Below are positions 36,800-45,956 of a DNA stretch of 64,000 nucleotides, piece by piece (positions within the stretch are counted from its first letter, which is position 1; each line of letters begins with the position of its first letter). The stretch lies in NCBI GenBank assembly GCA_021234155.1, contig JAJEKV010000038.1:8011179-8075178 (forward strand), in the 5' to 3' direction. The notes below the pieces were generated by a model that saw only the letters and a list, made by a program, of their open reading frames with translations, was not told where the DNA came from and made no database searches. This DNA is from Isoetes taiwanensis (taxonomy: Eukaryota > Streptophyta > Lycopodiopsida > Isoetales > Isoetaceae). A program made the translations under genes and the position numbers.

Positions 36800-37240
36800 T
36801 ACATGGCGGTTGAGCCTCTTTCAAGTTCAACAAATGGCGTGAAGATGACTTAGAACCTTCCCCCTTTCAAATTTCAACTCCTTCAAGTTCAACTATCGCT
36901 CAAACTCTTTCAAGTTCAACAAATGGCGTGAAGATGACTCGGGGCCTTCCGCTCCTTCAATCACTTATGTTTCAACTCTTTCAAGTTCAACTCCTTGTTT
37001 CAACTTTTCAAGTTCAAAACTGGTGTGAAGATGACTTATGGCCTTCCGCCCCTTCAACAATTTTTGTTTCCTCATTTTTGTTCAACTCATTCCAAGACAC
37101 TTTGATTGGCGCATATATTCGGAGCTAAGTGGCACGCTCTATGAGAAGTGGTGACGACCTTCTCAACCTTAGATTTGACTTCTATGGCTTTAAAGGAGCT
37201 TGTGGCAAGCTCAAGAGAAGTGGTGACAACCTTCTCAACC
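36800..37240 (+). repeat. TTCAAGTTCAA and GAGAAGTGGTGAC repeats near the 3' end of the interior
   Basis: TTCAAGTTCAACAAATGGCG, then TGAAGATGACT, occurs twice (about 36822-36852 and 36908-36938), and a diverged third copy ends near 37038. AGAAGTGGTGACGACCTTCT, then CAACCT, occurs at about 37143 and 37213. These are further internal duplications of non-coding retrotransposon sequence. Confidence 0.75.
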
Positions 37241-37390
37241 TCTTACGATTTTTTGTACTTCATCGACATTGGCATTTTGGGTCAAGAATTTTTCGTGACA
37301 TTCTCATTCTCATTATTTCCCCTCACTTTGGACCTTTGTTGTAAATGTTTAACCTACTTTGTTATAAAAGGTTCTACATAGTTTTGGTGT

Positions 37391-37400
37391 GGTGGGGGAG
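37391..37400 (+). promoter_or_regulatory. Polypurine tract
   Basis: GGTGGGGGAG lies directly before the right LTR, where plus-strand DNA synthesis of LTR elements is primed. One T interrupts the purines. Confidence 0.7.
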
Positions 37401-37850
37401 TGTTAGCCCTTTGGGCTAAACATATGTATGGGTGGCATAGGCCACATGTATTTATCACATTAGACCACTTGATCTAGGGCCCGTGATTTAGCCCACATAT
37501 ATGGTAGGTGGCATAGGCCACATGTATTTGTCATATTGGACCCCACAATCTATGGCCCGATTTAGCCTAGATCCGTGGGACGGTGAGATGTCGATTAGGG
37601 TTAGGGTTTTGCTCTACTATTTTAGAGAGCATTTTTCTCTCATTGTTTAGGTTTTTGCTCCGTTTTGGAGCACCTCCTTTTGGAGACATCAATATGATTA
37701 CTGTTTTTGTTCATTCTTTGCTTTGTTCTTGTTCTTCGAGTTTCTTCCCATCTTCTTTTGTTGATCCATGAGCATTCGTGGCAGCCTTGTGGCATCCGGC
37801 AGTCATGGACTGCTGCTGCAAGGTGATGCCAAGAACCCCAAACATCAACA
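37401..37850 (+). repeat. 3' LTR
   Basis: Starts TGTTAGCCC and ends ATCAACA like the left copy. Most differences from it are one- or two-base indels, for example in the T and G runs between 37600 and 37830. Confidence 0.95.
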
Positions 37851-38600
37851 TCAATCTCGACCACATTGTACCCCGACGCTTGAAGAGTATTCTTACACAT
37901 TTCAGGCTGATAGAAAACTTCAACAGAAGGTAACTGAAGTTCCAACTGAGTCTCCTTTGCTCGTAACTCATCCAAAAGATTACTGAGATCTCTTTTATTA
38001 TCCTGAATCATCACATCAATAGCTGTAGCAACACGCACAACAGACGTAGTTGATGACAAGTCCTTCTTGATCCAATCACTAAAGCGCTCCCTGCTAGCAT
38101 TTACTCCAGAAGTTGAGGACCTCCAAGGAAGTGGGCCGAGGACCGATCTTTGTTAAATTGGCACCCACCGTTGGCCGAGGCACCATCCACAGAAGCATTA
38201 CCGCTATTCAAAGCACTTGTACTCTTCGGTGCACCAGCCGAGGGTGCCAAGACAGGAAAATCACCGTCTTGAAAGACATTCTCACTATAAGCCAGAGGGT
38301 TAACATGCAGTGCCAAATTTGCCCCCTGCACCGGCATGGATACAGGAGGTTTTGCCGGCAGCTTGGAAGTTGACGCCATAGAGCCGAAACTGTCAGGGCC
38401 GAAAAGACTATCAGTCGGAACCTAAAACCTGCGATGCAACACACCGTTGGAAAGAGCTCTGAATCAGCTTTCCAAGGAGCCAAAAAACACCGTAATCCGA
38501 GGTCTGTAGCTCAAGATATGAGCACAAACGTAAAGCAGCCTCCGGCAGAAACCCTAGGGCGCATCCATCTTCATAGCAACCTGCAATTGCCTACTCCTAT
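37851..38600 (-). mobile_element. L1-like LINE 5' UTR and ORF1, 5' portion
   Basis: ORF1 starts at an ATG at 38379 (MASTSKLPAKPPVSMPVQG) and runs to a frameshift near 38103. It then continues in another frame (RERFSDWIKKDL, VATAIDVMIQDNKRDLSNLL) to the LTR element's target site at 37855. The frame resumes on the far side at 33243. A leader of about 200 bases lies to the right of the ATG, so this LINE reaches near its 5' end, unlike the other LINE copies here. The exact 5' end is unclear. Confidence 0.8.
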
Positions 38601-39158
38601 CTAAGTCAAATAGGTGGGAACTATAAAAAATGGGACACCGAACTAGATGGGTGAGGGGTTATATTTAGAGTTGTTCCTTTTTTTGAACCGTTTTTGCTTT
38701 TCGAACAACAATCTTATCTTACCCAGAGCTTAGTTACACAAAAATAAAACTAGTCAAAAGCACGTTTGACTACTTTGTATAGCAAATTAGATATGAGTTT
38801 TTTCCATTAAATATTTTCTACTTTGTATAGCAAATTAGATATGAGTTTTTTCCATTAAATATTTTTTAGATGTTCATTGCCTTCAGTAAGTTTTTGTTAA
38901 CTTTCCATAATTGGCAACAACATTGTTTGCTTTTAGAAAATATTTCATAAAACCTAGGTTCTAACAACGGAAAGTTTATTAGTACAAGAAATTTATTGCG
39001 GCACCGATTCTAATTATATGAACAATGATGAAGCATGTCAGAACTAGCAGAAAAGCGACTTTGTTCAAAGTTGCACCATATTGTTTTAGAAGCATTTTTA
39101 AAGAAATTTGGGGCATATGCTAGTTCAACACATACGGATCTTTTCATTGCCGAATTTC
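38601..39158. repeat. Non-coding DNA with a 48-bp tandem duplication
   Basis: TACTTTGTATAGCAAATTAG and the following bases are repeated head to tail at 38771-38818 and 38819-38866, almost without change. The rest is AT-rich without a gene. A plus frame opening at 39035 runs rightward into the next LINE and is a chance host-LINE fusion. Confidence 0.8.
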
Positions 39159-39174
39159 ATCTTTCCAACACATG

Positions 39175-39984
39175 TTGGGAATGCGTGGCTTCCGTACTCC
39201 CAAACACAATAAATAGAGGAGATCAAAGTCCATGGGTCGTACATCCTTCGATACAGCCAAACAAGTTTGTGAAATCATGCTACAGTAGTTTGAAGACTAA
39301 GGGATTTCTTCCAGTATCTCCCAAGTGGGAGCTAGTGATCACGGAGGACATCCTTAAAAACATCTGGAGAAATGCTTGGCTGAAATTCCTCCCTCCACGA
39401 ATCAACGCCTTTCTTTGGCAAGTGATCCACAGGGTCCCAAGGGTCAATCATCTAGTCTCCAAATGGGACAATAACGTGAGCCCACTTTGCCCTATGTGTG
39501 AAGAGGAAGAGGAATCCATAGAACATTGTCTAGTGGAATGTGGGATGCTGCATGAAGTATGGGCCTGGAGTCTGGATAGATTCGAATACCCCTTAGGAAC
39601 CAAAGAATTGCTGCTAGGAATTCTCCCTCCAGAATGGTGTCCCAAGAAGAAGATTTCTTTTCACATAGCCAGGGCCTGGACGATCTGGTCAATATGGAAA
39701 AGGAGGAATGCCGAGTCTTTGCCGAGAATCGGGGAGGTATTCATATCATCAACTTCGCCTACTTCACTGGTACTTGAAAGACTTAAAAATTTAGGCTAGT
39801 TTTTAAATGTGAAGAAGAGGTAAAGGAAGAAATATGGGACACCTATTTTAATCTGGTCTAGGTCGGGAAAGAGAATAGTACAAGCTGGAGCTACGTAGCT
39901 ACCCCCATCTCATATTCGTGGATGGGTGCACCTCTGCCATGTGGCTTTGTATCATTCTCTCTAAGTAAATAAAATCTTTTTTAT

Positions 39985-40015
<31 letters not shown>
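39175..40015 (+). mobile_element. Very short 5'-truncated LINE with 16-bp target-site duplication
   Basis: This 841-bp insertion holds only the last part of ORF2, a short 3' UTR and a poly(A) tail of about 27 A. The protein end is well kept: FLPPRINAFLWQVIHRVPRV, then the zinc-binding Cys/His residues in LCPMCEEEEESIEHCLVECG (zf-RVT), then FHIARAWTIWSIWKRRN. ATCTTTCCAACACATG lies directly before (39159-39174) and after (40016-40031) the element, overlapping the last A of the tail, and fixes both ends. The open frame and long A run suggest that it is one of the younger insertions of the window. A 254-codon frame starting at 39035 reads through the left junction, so its first 47 codons are host DNA and do not belong to the LINE. 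Confidence 0.95.
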
Positions 40016-40020
<5 letters not shown>

Positions 40021-40031
40021 TCCAACACATG

Positions 40032-40310
40032 CTACTCTCACATCTTCAATTTCCAATAAAGAATAAAGGTGCCAAGAGTTAAAGAACATTTTAATATAGT
40101 TTGTCCGCTTCATGTTTGCAGAAAACATACATCTTTTGATTTTGACGTAACTACTTAATTTACTAAGTCCAAGTTGGAAAGCCTTGTACAATGCCTTCAT
40201 AATTATGTTTGTACAATGTCTTAATAATTATGTTGTTTATGAAGAAGTATAATTTACTATAAAACTAACATAAAAAGACTATTGAAAAGTGTTGTTATTA
40301 GAGCATGCAT
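40032..40310. other. LINE flank, no gene seen
   Basis: AT-rich DNA. A minus-strand frame (40200-39988) continues out of the poly(A) tail and is not a supported gene. Confidence 0.4.
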
Positions 40311-40540
40311 CTGGGCGTTTAGTCTAGTGATAACACACTAGATCTAGCAACTATAGTTCTCGAGTTCGAGACTGCCCAGTATTGCACTCTGAACTGTTGG
40401 ATGTCAAAACCCATAGACGCAATGTAAAGTGGTTGGGGGAAGGGCCCAACCAAGCAATGTAGTGTGGTGTGTGGTCACATGTCCAGTTGGATGCTGCCTA
40501 GTGGCGTGACGTTAAAATACTATCTATCTATCTATCTTTC
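40311..40540 (+). mobile_element. tRNA-derived SINE-like relic, different family
   Basis: The first 65 bases look like a tRNA with an A-box-like TAGTCTAGTG (40320-40329) and a B-box-like GAGTTCGAGACT (40362-40373). The two ends, GGGC and GCCC, can pair like an acceptor stem. About 150 bases of unrelated body follow, ending in a TATC repeat (about 40512-40538), a common type of SINE tail. It has one tRNA unit only, unlike the SINEs at 25 kb. No target-site duplication is visible. Confidence 0.6.
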
Positions 40541-42185
40541 TCCTAATCCGCCTAATGCAATGCCCTTATACTTTGCATTATATATTGTCAGAGCAGGGAG
40601 AACAATAAATGGCATGCCTTGAGGCATTCCAAAACTATAAATTGTTTTCCCATCACTGCATAAAATACCAGTCAAAAGTTTGAAGAACAATAAAGACACT
40701 TATAATCAAAGCAACCATTTATCATGCTTAGTCCAATAATGCCTTGCACCTTAAATTTTATACTAGAACAAATTAATAGCACTTTTCTTACCCTTCAAAT
40801 CCAACACCGCTCCCACCCTTCCTTTGCCCAAGCCTCTGGTCTACTACTAGTTAGTGATCATGACTTCACACACGTGCATGCATCACTGCTTCAGAAGAAT
40901 AGCCTTACAACATCTTTTTACACGACCATGTATTGTGGAACTTCTATGAGAAACTCTATTAAGAGCTTGAAAATACCCCGAAATCCTATCCAATACCAAA
41001 GGAAGCTAGAATCACCCATTAAAAAATGCGCCATTGAAGGTGAGCTCGATGAGAAGAACTGCTTCCTCTTCCAAACCCGAATGAATCTATCACTGCAGCA
41101 TCTTCTGCATTAGGTTATAATGGAACTGGCGGTGTTTGCAGATTTAACACCACTCTAAAAGTGAAGCTTTGCATGTATTAAAGCAAATGCATATAGTTTT
41201 ATGAACACATTTCGCTAGGATTATTCCAAATTTTTTTAAATTAAGTTGCAGCAACACTATTTGCACACGACATGCCTAGAAATGTAGAAACAATACTCAC
41301 GGCTTTTACCAAATACCAAATGCATATATTTTTCTGACCACATTTTGCTAGGATTAATCCAAATTTCTTTATTTCTCCATGCATGTTATCTTCAGAAGGT
41401 GCCCAGTATTGCAGGCAAACTTCTTTCGCCCTTCAATTCTGCAAAATAGTCACACAGTTTTACGTGAGCATGAACAACTACATGTGAGATGCTGCCATGA
41501 AATCACTGTAAAATAAGCAGATATTTTAACCTAGAATAGAGATAAAAAGGGCATACATATTTTAAGTCTAAGATATGCTAGGTTGAGCAGCTTTTGAAAC
41601 ATGAAACGTAAGATTGATGGTTTTTTAATTATCAGAACTTGTCACTCGTCTGGAAGACTGGTTGCTTTTACCAAGCAGGTCAAATACTCGAGGTTAACAA
41701 ACTCAGAATAAAGAAAACATGTCTTATCTAAATCAAAGAGGATGGTCGTACTACATTTTTATCTTTGCTATCTAATATAGCTAACGACCCTTGCTTCTGC
41801 TCAGTTACCAGCATGCTGGACTCTATTGCAACTCCGATCTGCTTGATTTCATTAGAAATTTCATAATAGGGCTGGAGCTGGGAAAGTCGCATAATACCTT
41901 CTCTATGACTATAAGCCACGACACTGAACTAGTACAGAAGTTAAAACACATGTTCCATTTTGAAGGAGCTCTATAGGAACCAGAGAAGGAGATCATAGTC
42001 AATGATTTAATGTCATGTCTGCTCCACATCTTTGTTGCATAGGAAAAGAGGTAAAAGAAGGTTCCTCTCAAATAGAAGCACTACCATCTTACATATAGGA
42101 ATTGGAGGAGAAACACAGTTAATGAGTCCCAGATTTGCCGAACAAACTGACAAGGACAGCCACTGCAACATTCAACTGATCATTT
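40541..42185. other. Gene-free stretch
   Basis: I see no supported gene. A plus frame (40724-41113) and minus frames near 41728-42071 are unrecognised. AAATGCATATA followed by TTTT(A/C)TGA(A/C)CACATTT recurs at about 41186 and 41319, a small diverged duplication. Confidence 0.35.
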
Positions 42186-42189
42186 TTCT

Positions 42190-42480
42190 TTAGTGATGCA
42201 TGTGCTGTATGCATATCCCTATAAAGTTCTAAAGCCTCTGCTTTCCGACCTGGGCATATGTGGTAGTGATAGAATTCCATGAGATCGTATTACGTTGAGG
42301 CCTTTCGTCAAACATCCTTAGTGCTTCACTAATGCCTCACATCTACGATATATATTAACAAGACACGTTCCTACTGTCACATTTGACCCTGCACCAATTC
42401 AATTGCACAAGCATGCATCTTCTTTCCTTCTTGAAGATTATCATGGATGACAAATAATTCCACATACTTGCTAGCCAAAT
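42190..42480 (-). pseudogene. PPR protein pseudogene, downstream part
   Basis: The minus strand encodes two successive PPR units of the PLS type with frameshifts. First comes NLQEGKKMHACAIELVQG, shifting into NVTVGTCLVNIYRRCEAL, then ALRMFDERPQRNTISWNSIT, then TTYAQVGK. Plant organelle RNA-binding PPR proteins carry the same words (GKxIHA, VxNxLVxMYxKCG, AxxVFDxMPxRNxxSWNxxI). A stop after GQM and at least two frameshifts make it non-functional. It continues the relic at 43190-43818, from which a Copia fragment on the opposite strand separates it. Confidence 0.8.
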
Positions 42481-42606
42481 AATTGCATTAATAGCCAAAT
42501 AATTATTAGCATTCTACCAGAAGAAAACGTAACGTGCTATGTAGATTGCAAACTGCATGGCTTCTGATTCTAGAAATGATATATGCTCTGAGATAGAATA
42601 ACAAGT

Positions 42607-43090
42607 TTGGATCTGCAGATGCAAACTCAAGAAAAGTCTCTATGGCTTAAAACAATTCACGTTTTCTTGGTAAAATTAGACTTCTTACAATCTAGAGCAG
42701 ACCTTAGCTTATTTTACAACCTTGATGGCAAGAAAGTATGCACTCTCACACTATACATTGATGATGCTATCCCTATAGGTGATGCTGCACTTGATCTCCT
42801 AGGCTAAATCAGAAATGAAGGCCACCTTTGAAGTTATGGACTTAGGTTTGCTACACTTCGTTTGGGAGTGTTAGCTGGGCAACATTCTACTTTCAGCTCA
42901 CAAAAGCAAGGATATTATTGATAAGTTAGTTACTACTTTTCTATAACTGATTGCAAGACTGTCTCAACCTTCTATCTACCAGAAAGAGGCAACTGACCTG
43001 TTATGCCCTGCTTGGATTCATTGTTTCTAGGTATCCACATACATAGCAAGAAGTGAATTCCCCATGAGAATATTAAAATGGACATTATGC
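42607..43090 (+). mobile_element. Copia-type retrotransposon RT fragment
   Basis: The plus strand reads FLVKLDFLQSRADLSLFYN, then VCTLTLYIDDAIPIGDAAL, the Copia RT core in which LYVDDxxxTGD is the catalytic box; both Asp survive. In a shifted frame it continues SEMKATFEVMDLGLLHF (about 42808-42860), the conserved KMxxxFEMxDLGxLxYFLG region. No gag, integrase or LTR is visible, so only a piece of pol is left. It lies in the opposite orientation within the PPR relic. Confidence 0.82.
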
Positions 43091-43189
43091 TCGATGATTT
43101 GCTTGTGAATGTAAGTTTCCTTGTGATTTGCTTGTGATTGGTCTCAGTGGACGATAAAAAACTATTCTTATTCTTATTCTTATCAATTG

Positions 43190-43818
43190 CACCTACACTT
43201 CCATATGCTTTTAAAATATATTTTGGTAGGTCTTACGCCTTCCTGCTGCATGTTTTCACAGCATTGCAGTGCAACGAGGCCTTCCCCATGTTCAACACAT
43301 CCCTCAATCATGGAACCCCACGTTACAACTTGGTTCTCAAAACAATCTAAAACTAGGCAATGTTGCCCATGCTGGAAATACCCTGTGATAATTGCATTCT
43401 AAGATATTATATCCCTGTTGGGCAACTTGTTAAGTACTCCTCATGCTTCATCTAAGGTACTACACATGATCTTTGTTTGATATGTCAAGTCAAGGAATAC
43501 GCCGCAGGCCTCCTCCAACCTACTAAATTTGGCATACATGTGCACAACTACACTCCCAGGCACAACATCCAATTGTTACCTAATATTTACAATTTGATTA
43601 TGAATGCTCCTACCCAGATCCATGGCACCTGTAACTCCACATGCTTTCAAAATGTGTAGAAATGAAAATATGCCTGCCTCTTTCCGTTGATGTTGCATTG
43701 CCTTGTGCAAGGAGACCACCACATTAACGTTTCCAAGCCTAGAATGAGCTTTGGTAATTGCACCCCATATTTTTGTATCAGGACTTGACAGTAGATGTAT
43801 GTGAGCCCACACTTCCAA
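43190..43818 (-). pseudogene. PPR protein pseudogene, upstream part
   Basis: Minus-strand PPR words in order are [15 protein letters not shown], then [18 protein letters not shown] with RSIHNQIV (43576-43818). With stops and shifts, SVVVHMYAKFSRLEEACGVF, then NAIITGYFQHGQ, VVTWGSMIEGCVEHGEG and MQQEGVRPTKI follow, reaching about 43190. The heptads ILKACG, GRxIHxQIV, MYAKx and MQxEGVRP are typical of PLS-type PPR proteins, in a style common in ferns and lycophytes. In-frame stops and frameshifts show it is a pseudogene. Confidence 0.85.
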
Positions 43819-45956
43819 CAGTAATGGCGATCAAAATTATTTGCCGTAAAATTTCCAGCACCACACTCAGGTTTTGGACAGTCCTACTCTATGAACAGGA
43901 TATGCAAACTACTCTATGAATTGGGATGGATCTAAAAGCATATCTATACTACAAGTCCTTAGGCTTATCTCTAATAATTATGTTATTGACAAGGAGGATC
44001 ATTGACTACAAAATATTGAAGCCTTTGAAGCATCCCTGGCCCTCTGTGCAAATTTCTTTTTGTCTGGATTTACAGAATATGATGCAACGCTTCCTTGGCA
44101 TGCCAAAGATGAATAAATGCCCTTTGCTGTCTTATGCAAATGTGGTTTTATCACAGTCAAGAGAAACGGTGCAGACCCCAAGATCTTGGAGAAGAAGCCA
44201 ACGCAAATAGAAAACAAAAAGGGGAAACATTGTACCTCTTCCGTGATATTTTTTTGTGATTCTTACCATGTAGAGATCAAACAATAGAATGTCTTTGCAC
44301 TTGGAAACACAGGGTTTTTGTTTGTATATGCTACTCTTGGACAGCAATATGGCATCAAACATGGCAAAAAACCAAAAGGTTTCTTATAAACTCTGGAGAT
44401 CTTTTTCTTCACTTACCTTCATTATTGCTGAGAACCCTACACAAAAACCTTTGAAGCTCCCTTTGATCCCGAACAAAAGCGAAGATCATCTGATTAAAAA
44501 ACCATGCAAAGACTACTTTTCCTTCCTGTGCATTGATTGGGATCGTGTGCCATAGCCTCTGCCAGTAGGAAAGAAAATCTGCAAGGCGCTGGCTGCCCAG
44601 CAGATAGTGTCTTTGACAGAATGATGGAATTTGAGGCCAAATAAAGGAGTTGGGTTGCCATTTAGGAATTTTTGGGCATCCCTTCGCAATACTTCAGCGA
44701 AATGCCTTTGAGATGAGGCGATGCTCAAATGTATTCCTTTGCCAAGAAAATATATATTGAAAAAAATAAAAAAGCACTGCTTCAGCCAGAGTTTAGAGAG
44801 CCATCAGAGGGCCGGAATCAAGCTCGATGCACCCTAGAGACACCATAAACAATCTAATCCAAACATTGACCAGATCGTTGAAATCCTATCTCCACAATCA
44901 AATCTTTTGGACTTTGAAAAAATTACGAATGGCCAGAATGCCGCACCAATTTGATTTGTGTTCTATCAACTCGATTACGAATTTTGCCAGGAGGGGGTGG
45001 TAATAACTTCTTAAGGCTGCATATAAACACTCTGGAATTTCCCTGAATTTTTATGAGCGTAGATGAAATCCAACGATGGAAATAGCTTCCACTTGCACAA
45101 AAATCCCACTTGGCAGCAACGTGGACACTCTAAAATTGCTTGAAAGTGTCAACTTGTGTTTGTGCAAACGTGCGAAAAAAAACCTTATAAACAAAAACTT
45201 TTCTTTGTAAAAAGTCGCCGAAAAACCACCAAGCAGTCGCAGCTGCAATATGCCTAAACCAACTCTCTAACTAATGAATTGCCACGTCAGGGTAATACAA
45301 AAACACTTACAATGAACAAAACGTAAAAATTTAAGTCCAGTAAGATCTTGGCCATTCGAAAAAGAAACTTTGAGACCCTAGCCCTTGAAAATGAGCATGT
45401 GAATGCTCCACGAGAGAAGCATGCAACAATTACAAGAAAAAAACAGAAAATAACAATGTGCCTTCAAAGATGTCATCACATGCATCCTTGCAAGGCTGCA
45501 TTGTGGAAAAATAGAGCTCTAGTAGAGGAACGTCCGGTGCTCTGATAATCGGCCAAAAGACTGCTAGTAATTTGTTAAGGCATATTGACTTCAAAAAGAA
45601 TCGGCAAATAACTTCTCAAAAACTGGCCCACACATTTCTTTGGTGCATGCCAGATGGTAGCAAACATGGAGAGCAGGAACCGGAAAAGGGGAGAACAGTA
45701 AGATGTCACCCTAACGGAACGTATCTACAATGGAACAATCAATTTTCAATTGGATATATGAAGATTGCAGATTACAAGAGAACTGCCCCAAAAACAAGCT
45801 CCAGGGTATGCCGGCAAAGGTGTACTCTTGTAGGGACATCTCAAAATATGGCAAAATTCAGTTCTATCTGCTTCCCTTCAAATGCTTAGATGCATTCTCG
45901 TCTTCAACTGCACCCACATTGGTAATAGTCCTACAGACATGTCCCGGAAGCTACCA
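43819..45956. other. Downstream of CSN7, possible unidentified exons
   Basis: On the minus strand an 80-90 codon open stretch (about 44680-44420) contains SQRLADFLSYWQRLWH and GKVVFAWFFNQM and ends at AATGAAG followed by GTAAGT, a strong donor. A smaller stretch ends at CTACATG, then GTAAGA (about 44272), and another begins after GCATAAGACAG near 44110. These could be exons of an unknown gene on the same strand as CSN7, but I cannot join them or name a family. The part next to 45957 should hold the CSN7 3' UTR. Confidence 0.25.

Larger units (their letters stand above)
33244..37850 (+). mobile_element. Non-autonomous LTR retrotransposon, 4.6 kb, nested in LINE ORF1
   Basis: Two nearly identical LTRs (33244-33691 and 37401-37850) flank a 3.7-kb interior. 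A tRNA-Asp-type primer-binding site follows the left LTR and a purine-rich tract precedes the right one. The 5-bp sequence TCAAT lies immediately outside both ends (33239-33243 and 37851-37855), a perfect target-site duplication. Removing the element and one TCAAT restores the LINE ORF1 reading frame, so the insertion point is certain. The interior has no gag, protease, RT, RNase H or integrase motif. Its longest frame (264 codons) is an artefact of a CACGGCC/GGCGTGG repeat. The element must therefore have been moved by another element's enzymes, like the LARD class. The LTRs differ by some 20 small changes, mostly single-base indels, so the insertion is not brand new. Confidence 0.95.

Noticed and set aside
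45348-45889. Two plus-strand frames downstream of CSN7
   Set aside because: They lie where the CSN7 3' UTR and downstream DNA should be, on the opposite strand, and have no recognisable domains.
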